Below the pieces are notes generated by a model that was given only the letters and a program-made list of their open reading frames with translations, searched no databases and had not been told where the DNA came from. The position numbers were made by a program, and so were the translations under genes. DNA of 64,000 nt from an uncultured Alistipes sp. (GTDB lineage: Bacteria; Bacteroidota; Bacteroidia; Bacteroidales; Rikenellaceae): positions 124,001-188,000 of the forward strand of contig CALDPX010000041.1 in assembly GCA_937911745.1 (NCBI GenBank). Reading direction: 5' to 3'. Below are positions 7,579 through 16,409 of the stretch, piece by piece (position 1 is the first letter of the stretch; each line of letters starts with the position of its first letter).

Positions 7579-10323
7579 TTATTTGCGCAACGAGTTGCGT
7601 ACCTCCATCCATTTTTCGACCTTCTGCTCGGGAGTGAGAGTGTGGTCGGGACCTACCATCTCAATCTTGCCGCTCTCGCTAAATACCGAGCGCTTCCTTG
7701 GACGGACTGCTCTCTTAATCTCGTTCATAGGCTCTACCTCCATTGTGGCAGGTTTGCCTACGCTCTTAGCGTTTACGCGAGCAGGCTCGGCTGTTGCGCC
7801 ACGGGTGAGGGTAATCTCCGAGAGAATAGCCACGTTCATGGTATACATAGGAGCATAGGTGCTTTGGTCGTAACCAGCTACAATACCTACGTTGGGATAG
7901 AAACTGAGCTCTTTTCCGTTAAGGTTGTAAATGAAGGGTTTAACGGTAATGGTATTGCCATCTTCCGAAATCTCAACGGGGAAGTAACCAGTAACTGCAC
8001 CTTTCTCGCCAGTGAGGTAACCAATTGCCATAGGAGTGGTAGGCTCATAGCCAATCAGGTGAATCTCCTCCAACTGACCATAACCGTTCAAAGCCCAGCT
8101 ACCCATAGGAGGCATCATATCGCTGTTGAAGGGAACGCCAAGTGTACCGTCTGCCATAACCTCAATGAACCACTTGGGACCGAAGTCGAATATGGGCATC
8201 GAACTGCTAAGGCTGTTGTAGATCGACGAATCAGCCGAGAAGAGGTCGAATGCGCTCATGTAGTTGAAGTAGCTGAGGTAGGGCAACATCTCTCCGGCGA
8301 AGTTGAAGCCGTTCATAAGGATGCGGTTCTGGTCGCGGTTGTTATCGTTGAACAGGTCGGCAGCATCGCTAAACTCTTTGTAGTAGATGTCGGTCTCCTC
8401 ACGACTTACGCCGGCTTTTGCAAATGCCTCATAAACGCTCTCGGGAAGAACCTCGGGATACTCAACATCACCAACATTGATGGTGCAGGTGTGGGTTTTG
8501 GTGAACTGCTCATACTCGGGATTTTCGCTCTCTGCGGTCTCGGGTTTAATTTTGCTGTAACGAACAGTTGCGCTTGCAGTCCACTCGCCTTTGAGGCTCT
8601 CAAAGAGAGGACTCTCAACCCTATCTACGGGAGTTTCATAGGTGCGGCAAACAACAGCGTCGGAGTATGCACGTGCACCCTCGTCGTTGGTAATCATTGC
8701 AGCGAAGTGGTAGTTCTCGTTGGGACGCGATGTGAAACCGAGCACCAAACCATCGCCACCATCCACGCCATTGATTCTGTCGAGGTCAGAAGTGGTGAAT
8801 TGGTAGTATTCATAACCCCAAGCGTAGTTGTCGAGTAACTGCTGAGCAGTCATGCCACTTGCAAGCCAATCTTTCTCATAGTTGGAGATGTAGTAACCGT
8901 TGGTTGCGGGGTTGCCCTCGGCTGCCGAGGGGCAGAAGATCTTGAAATAAGCCATGTTGGGCTCGGTGGGCTCAACGGGAGTAACCTCAATGGTGGGGTG
9001 GGGTTTGGTTAACTGTTTCAGATAGAACTCATAGTTTTTGCAAACCTGTTTGCTACCATTCATACGACCATCCTCATCGTAGCCGCTAAGGCCTACAACA
9101 TATATCCAGTATTTCGAGGTCTGGCTTACATTAAGGAGGTATTCGCTGATGGCGGTTCTTACCACGCCGTTCTTGGGACGCTCATAGAAATATGTAGCAC
9201 CCTCCATCATACCAGCATACGAAGTTGCGTACCACTGGAAGTACTCGTAGGACCTACCCAGCCACTCGTATACCAAGTCGTGCTCCGTCTCGCTGAGAAT
9301 CATAATCTGAACCATAGGAATGCTCTCGTCCAAAGTAACCTCAACAATAGCATCATCTGTTCTGATGTCGATGTTCACATCCATAAGGTTGTCATCCAAT
9401 TTCTCGGGTTCTTTGGCTTTGAGAAGCACACTCTTATACATACCATCCCAGTAGGGAGTCTCGTCGATGAGTTCGCCGCCATTCTTGGCAACAGCAGCTG
9501 CCCAATCGGCTTGGTTGAACAAAGGCTGATAGTAGCCATAACCCCAACCCCAAGGACCTTCGCCAAACTCATACTCGCCAAGAATAAACATTTGTGGTTG
9601 ACCGGGTACGATTACATCGTAGAGGTAAGTGTCATAGTCTGGGTTGCCGTTGGCGTCAGTGGCGAACGAGTCCATCTCGGAGATGCGGATGGTGGTGCTG
9701 GTGTTAAAATAGAACTGACCATAACCGGTCTTGCTGTCATTGAGGTTCATTAATTCTGTGTCGGGCACAACACCATAACGACCGATTTTGTTACGATTGT
9801 ACATATAGAAGTCGCTGGTAGCCCACTTGATGAGGTGGTCTTCCTCTTTGACACTCTCGGGAACCTTGACGTCAATGGTAAAACCATCATACCTAACCTC
9901 ACGAACAGTGAAAGGCTCATTGAAATCGGCAGTGCGAACATCCTTTACCTCAACCACCTCGCTGGTAAGGTCTGCTGTGGCAGCAATCTCACCGGCAAAA
10001 TAGATGTTATATGAGGTGTTTGCGCTGAGCTGTTTAACCTCAATGGTGTGTTTGCCATTCGAAACATCCTGAGTTTCACCATTGCGGAAAATAATCATAG
10101 GAGCTGGTGCGGTTTTGTCGGTAGTCTGAGCAATCCAAGCGATTTTGCTCAAACCTGCGGTGTGAACTTCGAGGGTAATGGTCTTGTCGGTCGTAGATTT
10201 CACTTCGGCTTTGATGCCGGTGCCATCTGCGTTAATCCAGTCCTCAGTGGGCTCTTCGCAACCAACAAAACTAATTGCGGATAACGCAAAAAGCAGAGTT
10301 GCTAATTTGAGTAATTTTTTCAT
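7579..10323 (-). CDS. Large surface lipoprotein with Fn3-like modules
   Basis: This 914-residue lipoprotein (signal peptide with FVGC lipobox, Cys22) consists of repeated beta-rich modules with Fn3-like closing phrases such as LSANTSYNIYFAGE and NENYHFAAMITNDEGARAYSD. I do not recognise an enzymatic domain. The C-terminus is basic (RPRKRSVFSE) and ends MEVRNSLRK. Similar module phrases occur in the products at 16410 and 19202, which suggests a family. As the first gene of the leftward set it precedes the DUF6029-like barrel and an Omp28-like gene; a role as surface partner of the barrel is inference from this repeated gene order. Confidence 0.8.
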   Translation of the reverse strand: MKKLLKLATLLFALSAISFVGCEEPTEDWINADGTGIKAEVKSTTDKTITLEVHTAGLSKIAWIAQTTDKTAPAPMIIFRNGETQDVSNGKHTIEVKQLSANTSYNIYFAGEIAATADLTSEVVEVKDVRTADFNEPFTVREVRYDGFTIDVKVPESVKEEDHLIKWATSDFYMYNRNKIGRYGVVPDTELMNLNDSKTGYGQFYFNTSTTIRISEMDSFATDANGNPDYDTYLYDVIVPGQPQMFILGEYEFGEGPWGWGYGYYQPLFNQADWAAAVAKNGGELIDETPYWDGMYKSVLLKAKEPEKLDDNLMDVNIDIRTDDAIVEVTLDESIPMVQIMILSETEHDLVYEWLGRSYEYFQWYATSYAGMMEGATYFYERPKNGVVRTAISEYLLNVSQTSKYWIYVVGLSGYDEDGRMNGSKQVCKNYEFYLKQLTKPHPTIEVTPVEPTEPNMAYFKIFCPSAAEGNPATNGYYISNYEKDWLASGMTAQQLLDNYAWGYEYYQFTTSDLDRINGVDGGDGLVLGFTSRPNENYHFAAMITNDEGARAYSDAVVCRTYETPVDRVESPLFESLKGEWTASATVRYSKIKPETAESENPEYEQFTKTHTCTINVGDVEYPEVLPESVYEAFAKAGVSREETDIYYKEFSDAADLFNDNNRDQNRILMNGFNFAGEMLPYLSYFNYMSAFDLFSADSSIYNSLSSSMPIFDFGPKWFIEVMADGTLGVPFNSDMMPPMGSWALNGYGQLEEIHLIGYEPTTPMAIGYLTGEKGAVTGYFPVEISEDGNTITVKPFIYNLNGKELSFYPNVGIVAGYDQSTYAPMYTMNVAILSEITLTRGATAEPARVNAKSVGKPATMEVEPMNEIKRAVRPRKRSVFSESGKIEMVGPDHTLTPEQKVEKWMEVRNSLRK

Positions 10324-10583
10324 AAATTTTTGTAAATAAAAAGGTTAGTTAAATTATTTATTATGCGGTTATTTTCTTTACTGTCGTAGTGCCGTTCATT
10401 TAAGTCCAAAAATCGGGGGCAATATACGTATTTTTTTTAGAAAAACAATCATTCTTGCTCGTCATTGTTCTATTTTTCACAAATGGGGCGGGGTGGGGCT
10501 TTGTCGTGGGATTATTGTGCGGAAATAATGGATGTGTGGCAGAGGAAAAATGTACATATTGGCGATAATTTTTTTTACTTTGA

Positions 10584-10613
10584 TTGCACAATATAATTTT
10601 ATTTGTATATTTG
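10584..10613 (+). promoter_or_regulatory. Promoter of the TlpA-DUF6029-Omp28 transcript
   Basis: TTG (10584-10586), 19 bp, TATATTTG (10606-10613). Transcription would start near 10620, leaving a leader of about 120 nt before the ATG at 10743. Confidence 0.75.
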
Positions 10614-10616
10614 TAA

Positions 10617-10686
10617 AATCATAAGTGCGCTGCTATTGTACTCGGAGGGGCGGTCTCTCTGTTGGGAATACAGGGGCGATATGATT
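10617..10686 (+). ncRNA. Candidate structured 5' leader of the TlpA-like gene
   Basis: The leader is closed by complementary AATCATA (10617-10623) and TATGATT (10680-10686), with G-rich internal segments that can form smaller helices. It is not a riboswitch class I know. The first bases of the 5' arm fall at or just before the predicted start site, so the helix is tentative. Confidence 0.3.
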
Positions 10687-10742
10687 GCGAAAAAAGTGAA
10701 AAACGTTATATAAATTAATAACCTATTAAAACTATTTGAACT

Positions 10743-11225
10743 ATGAAAAAAATGATTTTTGCGGCTCTCGCGCTGCTTGTTACCTCAGTTGCTATGGCGC
10801 AAATCCCTTCGGTGAAGGTTGAGGATGGCAAAGGAAAGGTATTCAACACCTCGGAGTTGGTCGATGGCGAAACACCTATGATTATCTCCTTCTGGGCTGT
10901 GACTTGCAAACCCTGTATCCGCGAGTTGGATGCCATAGCAGAGCTCTATCCCGACTGGATTGAGGAGGCTAACTTCCGCGTTGTTGCCGTTTCGACCGAT
11001 GATGCTCGTTTTACCGCGCAGGCTCGTTCGCTTGCAGAGGGACACGGTTGGAGTGATTATACTCTCGTATACGACAAGAATGGCGACTTCAAGAGGGCTA
11101 TGAATGTGCAGTTTACTCCCCAAGTGTATGTCGTGGATAAAGATGGCAACATTGTTTACTCACACACGGGTTATACCCCCGGCGGCGAGTATGAACTCTT
11201 CGAGCAGATCAAGAAGTTGCAGTAG
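10743..11225 (+). CDS. TlpA-like exported thioredoxin
   Basis: A 160-residue protein with a cleavable signal peptide (MKKMIFAALALLVTSVAMA) and one thioredoxin domain. The active-site motif is WAVTCKPC (C55, C58) and the cis-proline loop is FTPQVYVV. TlpA/ResA-type proteins keep partner cysteines reduced in the periplasm. It is the first gene of the rightward surface set, 44 bp before a DUF6029-like barrel with an invariant C-x4-C and upstream of three Omp28-like proteins with CxxC. This makes those proteins its likely partners; that link is inference. The protein lacks the N-terminal DUF4369 domain often fused to Bacteroidota TlpA. Confidence 0.9.
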   Translation: MKKMIFAALALLVTSVAMAQIPSVKVEDGKGKVFNTSELVDGETPMIISFWAVTCKPCIRELDAIAELYPDWIEEANFRVVAVSTDDARFTAQARSLAEGHGWSDYTLVYDKNGDFKRAMNVQFTPQVYVVDKDGNIVYSHTGYTPGGEYELFEQIKKLQ

Positions 11226-11269
11226 TCGCTGAGGATGTCGCATCCAAACCACAAAACAAAACTCAAACG

Positions 11270-12886
11270 ATGAAAAAACTTGCACTTATCCTCTCGTTGG
11301 TGACCATCTCGGCTCAGTGGGCTCTTGCTCAGAACGACAACAAGGGATATTTGGTTGGCTCCTACGAGAGCAATACCATCGTCTATGCCGAGGATGAGGT
11401 GACCAACGCACAGCGTCCAGATGGCAATTTTGCCAGCAACAACTACCTCAAAGCCGACTATTACAACGGTAATTTCTCGGCAGGTGTGCAGTTGGAGGCA
11501 TATCAGCCCGTGCTTATCGGTTACCCGTCCAATCTCGAAGGCGCGCGCCTTACGAACTACTATATGCAGTGGACGGATGGCAATTTTGATGTTACGGCAG
11601 GTACTTTCTATGACCAATTCGGTAGTGGTCTGCTGTTCCGTACCTACGAGGATAGAACACTTGGCGTCAATACGGCAATGATGGGTGCCAGGGTTGCCTA
11701 CCGCTATAAGAATATCGCCTCGTTGAAGGCTCTCTGGGGCGCACCTCGCCTCGGTATGGAGCCTTTCGAGAAGACTCAGGTGAGGGGCTTGGATGGCTCG
11801 CTGTCGCTCTCTTCGCTGATTGGACTCAGTGGAACTAATCTCTCATTGGAGGGTTCGCTGCTCAATCGCTACGAGCCAATATCGGTTGTTGCCGAGGAGT
11901 CGGGTGCGAGTGCTTCCTCCATCGGATGGTCGGCACGAATGAACTTCGAGAGCGGTGGTTTTATGGCAAAGGCTGAGTGGGTTGATGGCGGAGATAAAAT
12001 CTACCAAAACCCCAACTTTACGATTGACAACAAGGCCAATATCGTAAAGCGTGCCAATGCGCAACTCGTTGAACTTTCTTATAGTGGCGGTGGTTTGGGC
12101 GTCAATCTTACGGGACGTAGAATGGAGTGGATGGAGTCGAAGGTGTCGTATGGCTCTTCGGAGACCAACAACGCTCTGAACTACCTACCCGCACTTTGCG
12201 CTCAGTACTCCTACGCCATCACTAACCTCAATCCCTACATTCCCCAACCCGGAACTACCGTAGGTGGTCATTTCAATAGTGGCGAGATTGGCGGACAACT
12301 CGACATCTATTACAACTTCAAGCGAGGTACTGCACTTGGCGGAAGGAGGGGTATGAAGGTCAATCTGAACTTCTCGACCTATTACAACCTTGCCGAGGAG
12401 GGTTCGTGGAAACCTAAAACTCTCTTGTGGCGCAACCTAAATGTGGGTGTGGAGAAACAGATTAGCCGTAAGTTCAAGATGCAACTGCTCTATGCAATGC
12501 AAGAGTATAACCACTCGCATGGTGTTGGTAAGGGTACTTGGCTCTCCAATATGGTTGTGGCAGACCTCTTGTATAAGTTCACTCCTACCTTCTCTACTCG
12601 TGCCGAGTTGGCATACCTGACAACCTTCGAGGATCAGCAGGATTGGATGTCGGGGCTCTTGGAGGTTAATTTTGCCCCCTCGTGGAGTCTCTTTGTGAGC
12701 GATTTGTTCAATCACGGCTCAACCGGTATCCACTACTACAACGCAGGATTTAGTTATACGGAAGGTCGTACTCGCGTGGCGCTTAGTTATGGTCGAAACC
12801 GTGCAGGTATGGTCTGCTCGGGAGGTGTGTGTCGCTTGATGCCTGCCTATACGGGTGGCAATCTGACCGTATCAACATCGTTTTAA
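11270..12886 (+). CDS. DUF6029-like outer-membrane beta-barrel protein, copy 2
   Basis: This 538-residue paralog of the product at 5822-7429 has a signal peptide (MKKLALILSLVTISAQWALA), the DQFGSGLLFRTYEDR motif, barrel-like alternating strands and a C-terminal STSF. The last 30 residues repeat GRNRAGMVCSGGVCR exactly; C516 and C521 are the conserved pair, with one further Cys in PALCAQYSY. Conservation of this motif between otherwise diverged copies points to a functional site in or near the last strands. It is flanked by the TlpA-like gene (44 bp) and an Omp28-like gene (35 bp), so the three are probably co-transcribed. Function unknown. Confidence 0.8.
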   Translation: MKKLALILSLVTISAQWALAQNDNKGYLVGSYESNTIVYAEDEVTNAQRPDGNFASNNYLKADYYNGNFSAGVQLEAYQPVLIGYPSNLEGARLTNYYMQWTDGNFDVTAGTFYDQFGSGLLFRTYEDRTLGVNTAMMGARVAYRYKNIASLKALWGAPRLGMEPFEKTQVRGLDGSLSLSSLIGLSGTNLSLEGSLLNRYEPISVVAEESGASASSIGWSARMNFESGGFMAKAEWVDGGDKIYQNPNFTIDNKANIVKRANAQLVELSYSGGGLGVNLTGRRMEWMESKVSYGSSETNNALNYLPALCAQYSYAITNLNPYIPQPGTTVGGHFNSGEIGGQLDIYYNFKRGTALGGRRGMKVNLNFSTYYNLAEEGSWKPKTLLWRNLNVGVEKQISRKFKMQLLYAMQEYNHSHGVGKGTWLSNMVVADLLYKFTPTFSTRAELAYLTTFEDQQDWMSGLLEVNFAPSWSLFVSDLFNHGSTGIHYYNAGFSYTEGRTRVALSYGRNRAGMVCSGGVCRLMPAYTGGNLTVSTSF

Positions 12887-12921
12887 TGATTACTTATACC
12901 TTAAAATTAATAATTACTACT

Positions 12922-14043
12922 ATGAAATTTCAAAAAATGCTTTTTGCAGCCGTTGCAATGTTTGCAGTGGTTGGTTGTAATTCATCTAACAACCCAGAGG
13001 ATGAGCCCGCACCCGAAGGTGCAGTTTATACCATTACGATTGACAAGGATGTGATTGAGGCCGACGGCAACGATTGCGTAACCTTCACTGTTACGGATGC
13101 CGAGGGTAATGACCTTACTGCTGATGCTAGTTCGCTCAACAAGGTCTATTTTGTGAATGAGGGTGACGATTCTCGCCTCAAAAGGGGTACTCGCACATTC
13201 TCTGCATACCGCAACGGAACCTATACCTTCCACGCAACCTACAAGGGTAAACGTACCCAGAATTCGGTGACAGTTACCGCTCAGAATAGGGCAAAGTATG
13301 AGAAATTTTTCCACAAACTTTGTATCTTCCAATTGACGGGCGTTATGTGTGGTTACTGTCCCTTGTTGACAGAGGGTTTGAGCGATGTTAGAGTGGGAGA
13401 GTATAAAGATCAAGTGATTATTCTTGCTACTCATGGTAACATACCCTCTGCCGATCCCTACACCTTGTCGTTGGGCGATGTAAACGATCCTGCAAACTAT
13501 GTGTCTGACCTTGGCTACGCCATTTGTGCTAAGTTTGGTGGAGGCGGTTTCCCCTATGCAGTGATTGATTATGTTACCGGTACCATGTCAAGAACAGAGT
13601 CTGCAATCAATGATGTATTGGAGGGTATAATGCTTGAACGCCCCGCAACTTGTGGTATTAAAATCTCTAAGGCTCAGATTGATGCCGAGGGTAATGCTGT
13701 AATTGAGGCTTCGATTACCGCTCAGAAGGCAGGCACTTATGACCTTGCTTGGGCAGTTTTGGCTGATAATCAACCCCCTCAGGGTGGTGTAGAACCCATC
13801 TACCACGATGTTGTTCAGGCAGTTTCGGATAACTTTATCGCAATGTCCGACCAAACCAAGATGACTCTCCAAGCAGATGAGGAGGTGACCAAGACATTCC
13901 AATTCAAGGTTGAGCCATTCGCTAACGTGCCTTTCGATCCTGCAAATTGCAAAGTTGTTGTGTTTGCTCACAGTAATGGAGTTATCGACAATGCTAATAC
14001 TTGCGCTGTCGGTGCCACAGCGAATTACCAATACAATGAGTAA
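12922..14043 (+). CDS. Omp28-like thioredoxin-fold lipoprotein
   Basis: A 373-residue lipoprotein (VVGC lipobox, Cys19). Residues about 35-122 form an Ig-like domain with the phrase IEADGNDCVTFTV shared with the two next genes; then comes the Omp28-type domain with LTGVMCGYCP (C143, C146). The ATG at 12922 is chosen because it gives a full lipoprotein signal; longer frames run back into the upstream gene. It sits 35 bp after the barrel gene and ends before a strong terminator, closing the TlpA-barrel-Omp28 transcript. Confidence 0.85.
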   Translation: MKFQKMLFAAVAMFAVVGCNSSNNPEDEPAPEGAVYTITIDKDVIEADGNDCVTFTVTDAEGNDLTADASSLNKVYFVNEGDDSRLKRGTRTFSAYRNGTYTFHATYKGKRTQNSVTVTAQNRAKYEKFFHKLCIFQLTGVMCGYCPLLTEGLSDVRVGEYKDQVIILATHGNIPSADPYTLSLGDVNDPANYVSDLGYAICAKFGGGGFPYAVIDYVTGTMSRTESAINDVLEGIMLERPATCGIKISKAQIDAEGNAVIEASITAQKAGTYDLAWAVLADNQPPQGGVEPIYHDVVQAVSDNFIAMSDQTKMTLQADEEVTKTFQFKVEPFANVPFDPANCKVVVFAHSNGVIDNANTCAVGATANYQYNE

Positions 14044-14056
14044 TAATAAAACTAAT

Positions 14057-14102
14057 AAGATTTCGGAAGTCCAGTCTTAGGGCTTCCGAAATCTTTTTTT
14101 TT
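14057..14102 (+). terminator. Terminator after the first rightward Omp28-like gene
   Basis: A 13-bp perfect stem (14057-14069 with 14083-14095), extendable by three pairs including a G-U, is followed by a run of eight T. It separates the TlpA-barrel-Omp28 genes from the next Omp28-like pair. Confidence 0.9.
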
Positions 14103-14136
14103 ACAATGAATTTCTTATAGTTGTGTAATTATTGCA

Positions 14137-15294
14137 ATGAAGCATTATAAATCATATTTTGTCCATCTGCTGGCTATAATCGGTGCCTTCTTGTTGGGCG
14201 GCTGCCATGGTCAGTCAGATGACCCTATAATCGGCGATCCTACACAAGAGGTACCCGAGGGTGTGTTGAGAATTTTTGCCGACAAGACAACCATTGCTGC
14301 CGATGGTAGTGACTTGGTAACCTTTACGGTTATGTTTGGCTCGGAGGATGTGAGCACAAGCAAAACCCTCCAATTGGTGCGTATCGTAGATGGCAATGAG
14401 AAACTCATGAATTATGGAGTCAATACTTTCTCGACTACTATCTCCGGTACCTACACTTTCAAGGCGGAGTTCTATCGCTCGGGACGCTACTACTCGGATA
14501 ACGAGGTGGAGGTAGTGGCTGAGCCAAATATCGAGGGTGGTGATGCAAAACAGTGGATACAGAAGATTCTTGGTTTTCAGTTTACCTCGGTGGGATGCAC
14601 TTTTTGCCCAGAACTCGCCAAGAGTATAAAGATGATATATGCAAATTATCCCGATAGGATGACAGCAGTGTCGTTTCATCAGGATTTTAATGGTTACCAG
14701 GATGTTATGACACATCCAATGACCAATGCTTACTATAAGTTGCTTGGCAGACAGGGACTCCCGCAATTTTGTGCAAATCTTATCGTGGAGGATGAGTATA
14801 TAGCAGTGAACGAGTATGACAAAATGCTCGCAATCCTCGATAGAGTAGAGTCGGAATATCCCGCCACATGTGGTGTAGCAATAGAGAGTTCAATGGTCGT
14901 AGGAGGAGAAAGGAGAGTGAAAGTGACGGTAAGGGTTACCTCTAACACGCCTTCGCAATATCGTTACCAAATTTTCCTTGTGGAGGATGGAATTGAGGAG
15001 TTCCAAGCAGGCATTCAGGGTACAGAGGCATCCGAGTATGTGCACAATAATGTTGTAAGGGTGGTGTCTTCCGATACTGTCTATGGTTCCAACCTTAACG
15101 AGGGTATCAAGTTCCAAGAGGGTGTTGAAGTTTCTGCCGAGCGTACGTTAGATATTCCAGTCGGTTGCAACCTCGATAATATGAGGGTTGTGGTTGCGGC
15201 ACTTGTATCCTATGATGGAGGCAATTCCTTTGTTGTCAACAATTGCGCTGAGTGCCCTTTGGGACAGAGTGTAGACTATGCCATTAACGAATAG
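14137..15294 (+). CDS. Omp28-like thioredoxin-fold lipoprotein
   Basis: A 385-residue lipoprotein (lipobox LGGC, Cys23, followed by HGQ). An N-terminal Ig-like domain (FADKTTIAADGSDLVTFTV) precedes the Omp28-type domain with FTSVGCTFCPEL (C154, C157). The HGQ after the lipid-modified Cys is shared with the next gene, so these two are likely recent duplicates. No clear TAnnTTTG promoter was found in the 34 bp after the preceding terminator; it may be expressed by read-through or a weak promoter. Role as in the other Omp28-like products: a surface protein of unknown partner, with possible redox activity. Confidence 0.85.
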   Translation: MKHYKSYFVHLLAIIGAFLLGGCHGQSDDPIIGDPTQEVPEGVLRIFADKTTIAADGSDLVTFTVMFGSEDVSTSKTLQLVRIVDGNEKLMNYGVNTFSTTISGTYTFKAEFYRSGRYYSDNEVEVVAEPNIEGGDAKQWIQKILGFQFTSVGCTFCPELAKSIKMIYANYPDRMTAVSFHQDFNGYQDVMTHPMTNAYYKLLGRQGLPQFCANLIVEDEYIAVNEYDKMLAILDRVESEYPATCGVAIESSMVVGGERRVKVTVRVTSNTPSQYRYQIFLVEDGIEEFQAGIQGTEASEYVHNNVVRVVSSDTVYGSNLNEGIKFQEGVEVSAERTLDIPVGCNLDNMRVVVAALVSYDGGNSFVVNNCAECPLGQSVDYAINE

Positions 15295-15306
15295 TAGATA
15301 GAGAGG

Positions 15307-16383
15307 ATGAAAAAAGGACTGAAAATATGGAGTCTTGCAGCAGTGTGTATGGTGTTGCTTGGCTCGTGCCATGGTCAGGAGGATGATGTGGAGTTGAAAG
15401 TGCAACTTGTGCCCAGCGGAACATCTATTGTCGCTGATGGTAAGGAGGCGGTCACATTCCAGGTGCTCCATGGTGTGTCGGATGTTACCAACGAGGCAAA
15501 TATCTATCTCACAAGCCACCCCGAGATGGAGTGGAGTGGAGTGGAATTTTCGACTTCTGAGGCTGGTGAGTATACATTTCAGGCAATCTATCGCGATGTA
15601 GCTTCCAATCAGGTGCAGATTACCGCCTCGGAGGATATGTCAAACATTGCTTCGCGCTTCGAGCGTCACATTTGCGTTATGGACCTTACAGGAGCATGGT
15701 GTTCATTTTGTCCTGAGGGTTTCCGCAAACTCAGTTTCTATCAACGAAAATCGGAGTGGAAAGACATTGTTCATATTTTGGCGCTGCACGACAATACACA
15801 GGGTGATGATCCTATGGCTTTGAGTGTAACTCCAACCATTCTGACCGCATTTGGTGCTGTTGGCTACCCTGCTTTTGTTACCGACCTGAGGGATTCGGGT
15901 AGCCTCACAGAGAACGTTGCCGATATTGTTCCGAGCTTTGAGTGTTCGTTGGAGGAGTATCCGTCGCGCTCGGATGTGAAGATTTCAACCTCAGTTAATG
16001 GCGACAAGTTGAGTGTAGAAGTCACCCTTTTTGCCGAGATTTCGGGCGAATGGAGTGTTTGCACCTATCTTGTAGAGGATGGAATTGTGGCAGAACAAAA
16101 AGATGGCTCTGTAACCCACGCGGAATATACGCATAATCACGTTGCAAGGGCTCTTTTGAGTGTTTCGTGGCGAGGTGATAGGCTCGGAAGGCTCGATGCT
16201 GAGCAGGAGGCTACCAAGGAGTATGTTCAGACCATTTTCGAGGATTGGAATCCAGAAAATATGTATATTATGGCACTCTCAATAGATGCCAACGGCTATG
16301 TGAACAACGTGGCAGTGTGTCCACTTGTAAATGGCCAGGCGATGTCTAATGCTGTTGATTATAAATACTTGCAGAAACAATAA
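15307..16383 (+). CDS. Omp28-like thioredoxin-fold lipoprotein
   Basis: A 358-residue lipoprotein (LLGSC lipobox, Cys21, then HGQ) with the Ig-like phrase SIVADGKEAVTFQV and the Omp28-type motif DLTGAWCSFCPEG (C132, C135). It follows the previous Omp28-like gene by 12 bp and is followed by the BACON lipoprotein gene after 26 bp, so 14137-19010 is probably one transcript. It is the shortest of the four paralogs. Confidence 0.85.
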   Translation: MKKGLKIWSLAAVCMVLLGSCHGQEDDVELKVQLVPSGTSIVADGKEAVTFQVLHGVSDVTNEANIYLTSHPEMEWSGVEFSTSEAGEYTFQAIYRDVASNQVQITASEDMSNIASRFERHICVMDLTGAWCSFCPEGFRKLSFYQRKSEWKDIVHILALHDNTQGDDPMALSVTPTILTAFGAVGYPAFVTDLRDSGSLTENVADIVPSFECSLEEYPSRSDVKISTSVNGDKLSVEVTLFAEISGEWSVCTYLVEDGIVAEQKDGSVTHAEYTHNHVARALLSVSWRGDRLGRLDAEQEATKEYVQTIFEDWNPENMYIMALSIDANGYVNNVAVCPLVNGQAMSNAVDYKYLQKQ

Positions 16384-16409
16384 ATTAACCAAATTAATAA
16401 CTTTTGAGA

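Larger units (their letters stand above)
10324..10742. other. Divergent intergenic region between the two surface-protein gene sets
   Basis: This 419-bp stretch has no gene. The right third holds a good rightward promoter (10584-10613) and a leader with a closing helix. The left part must hold the leftward promoter, but only a poor match (GATTTTTG at 10407-10414) was found. The rest is A+T-rich with G-rich patches; nothing else recognised. Confidence 0.6.
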
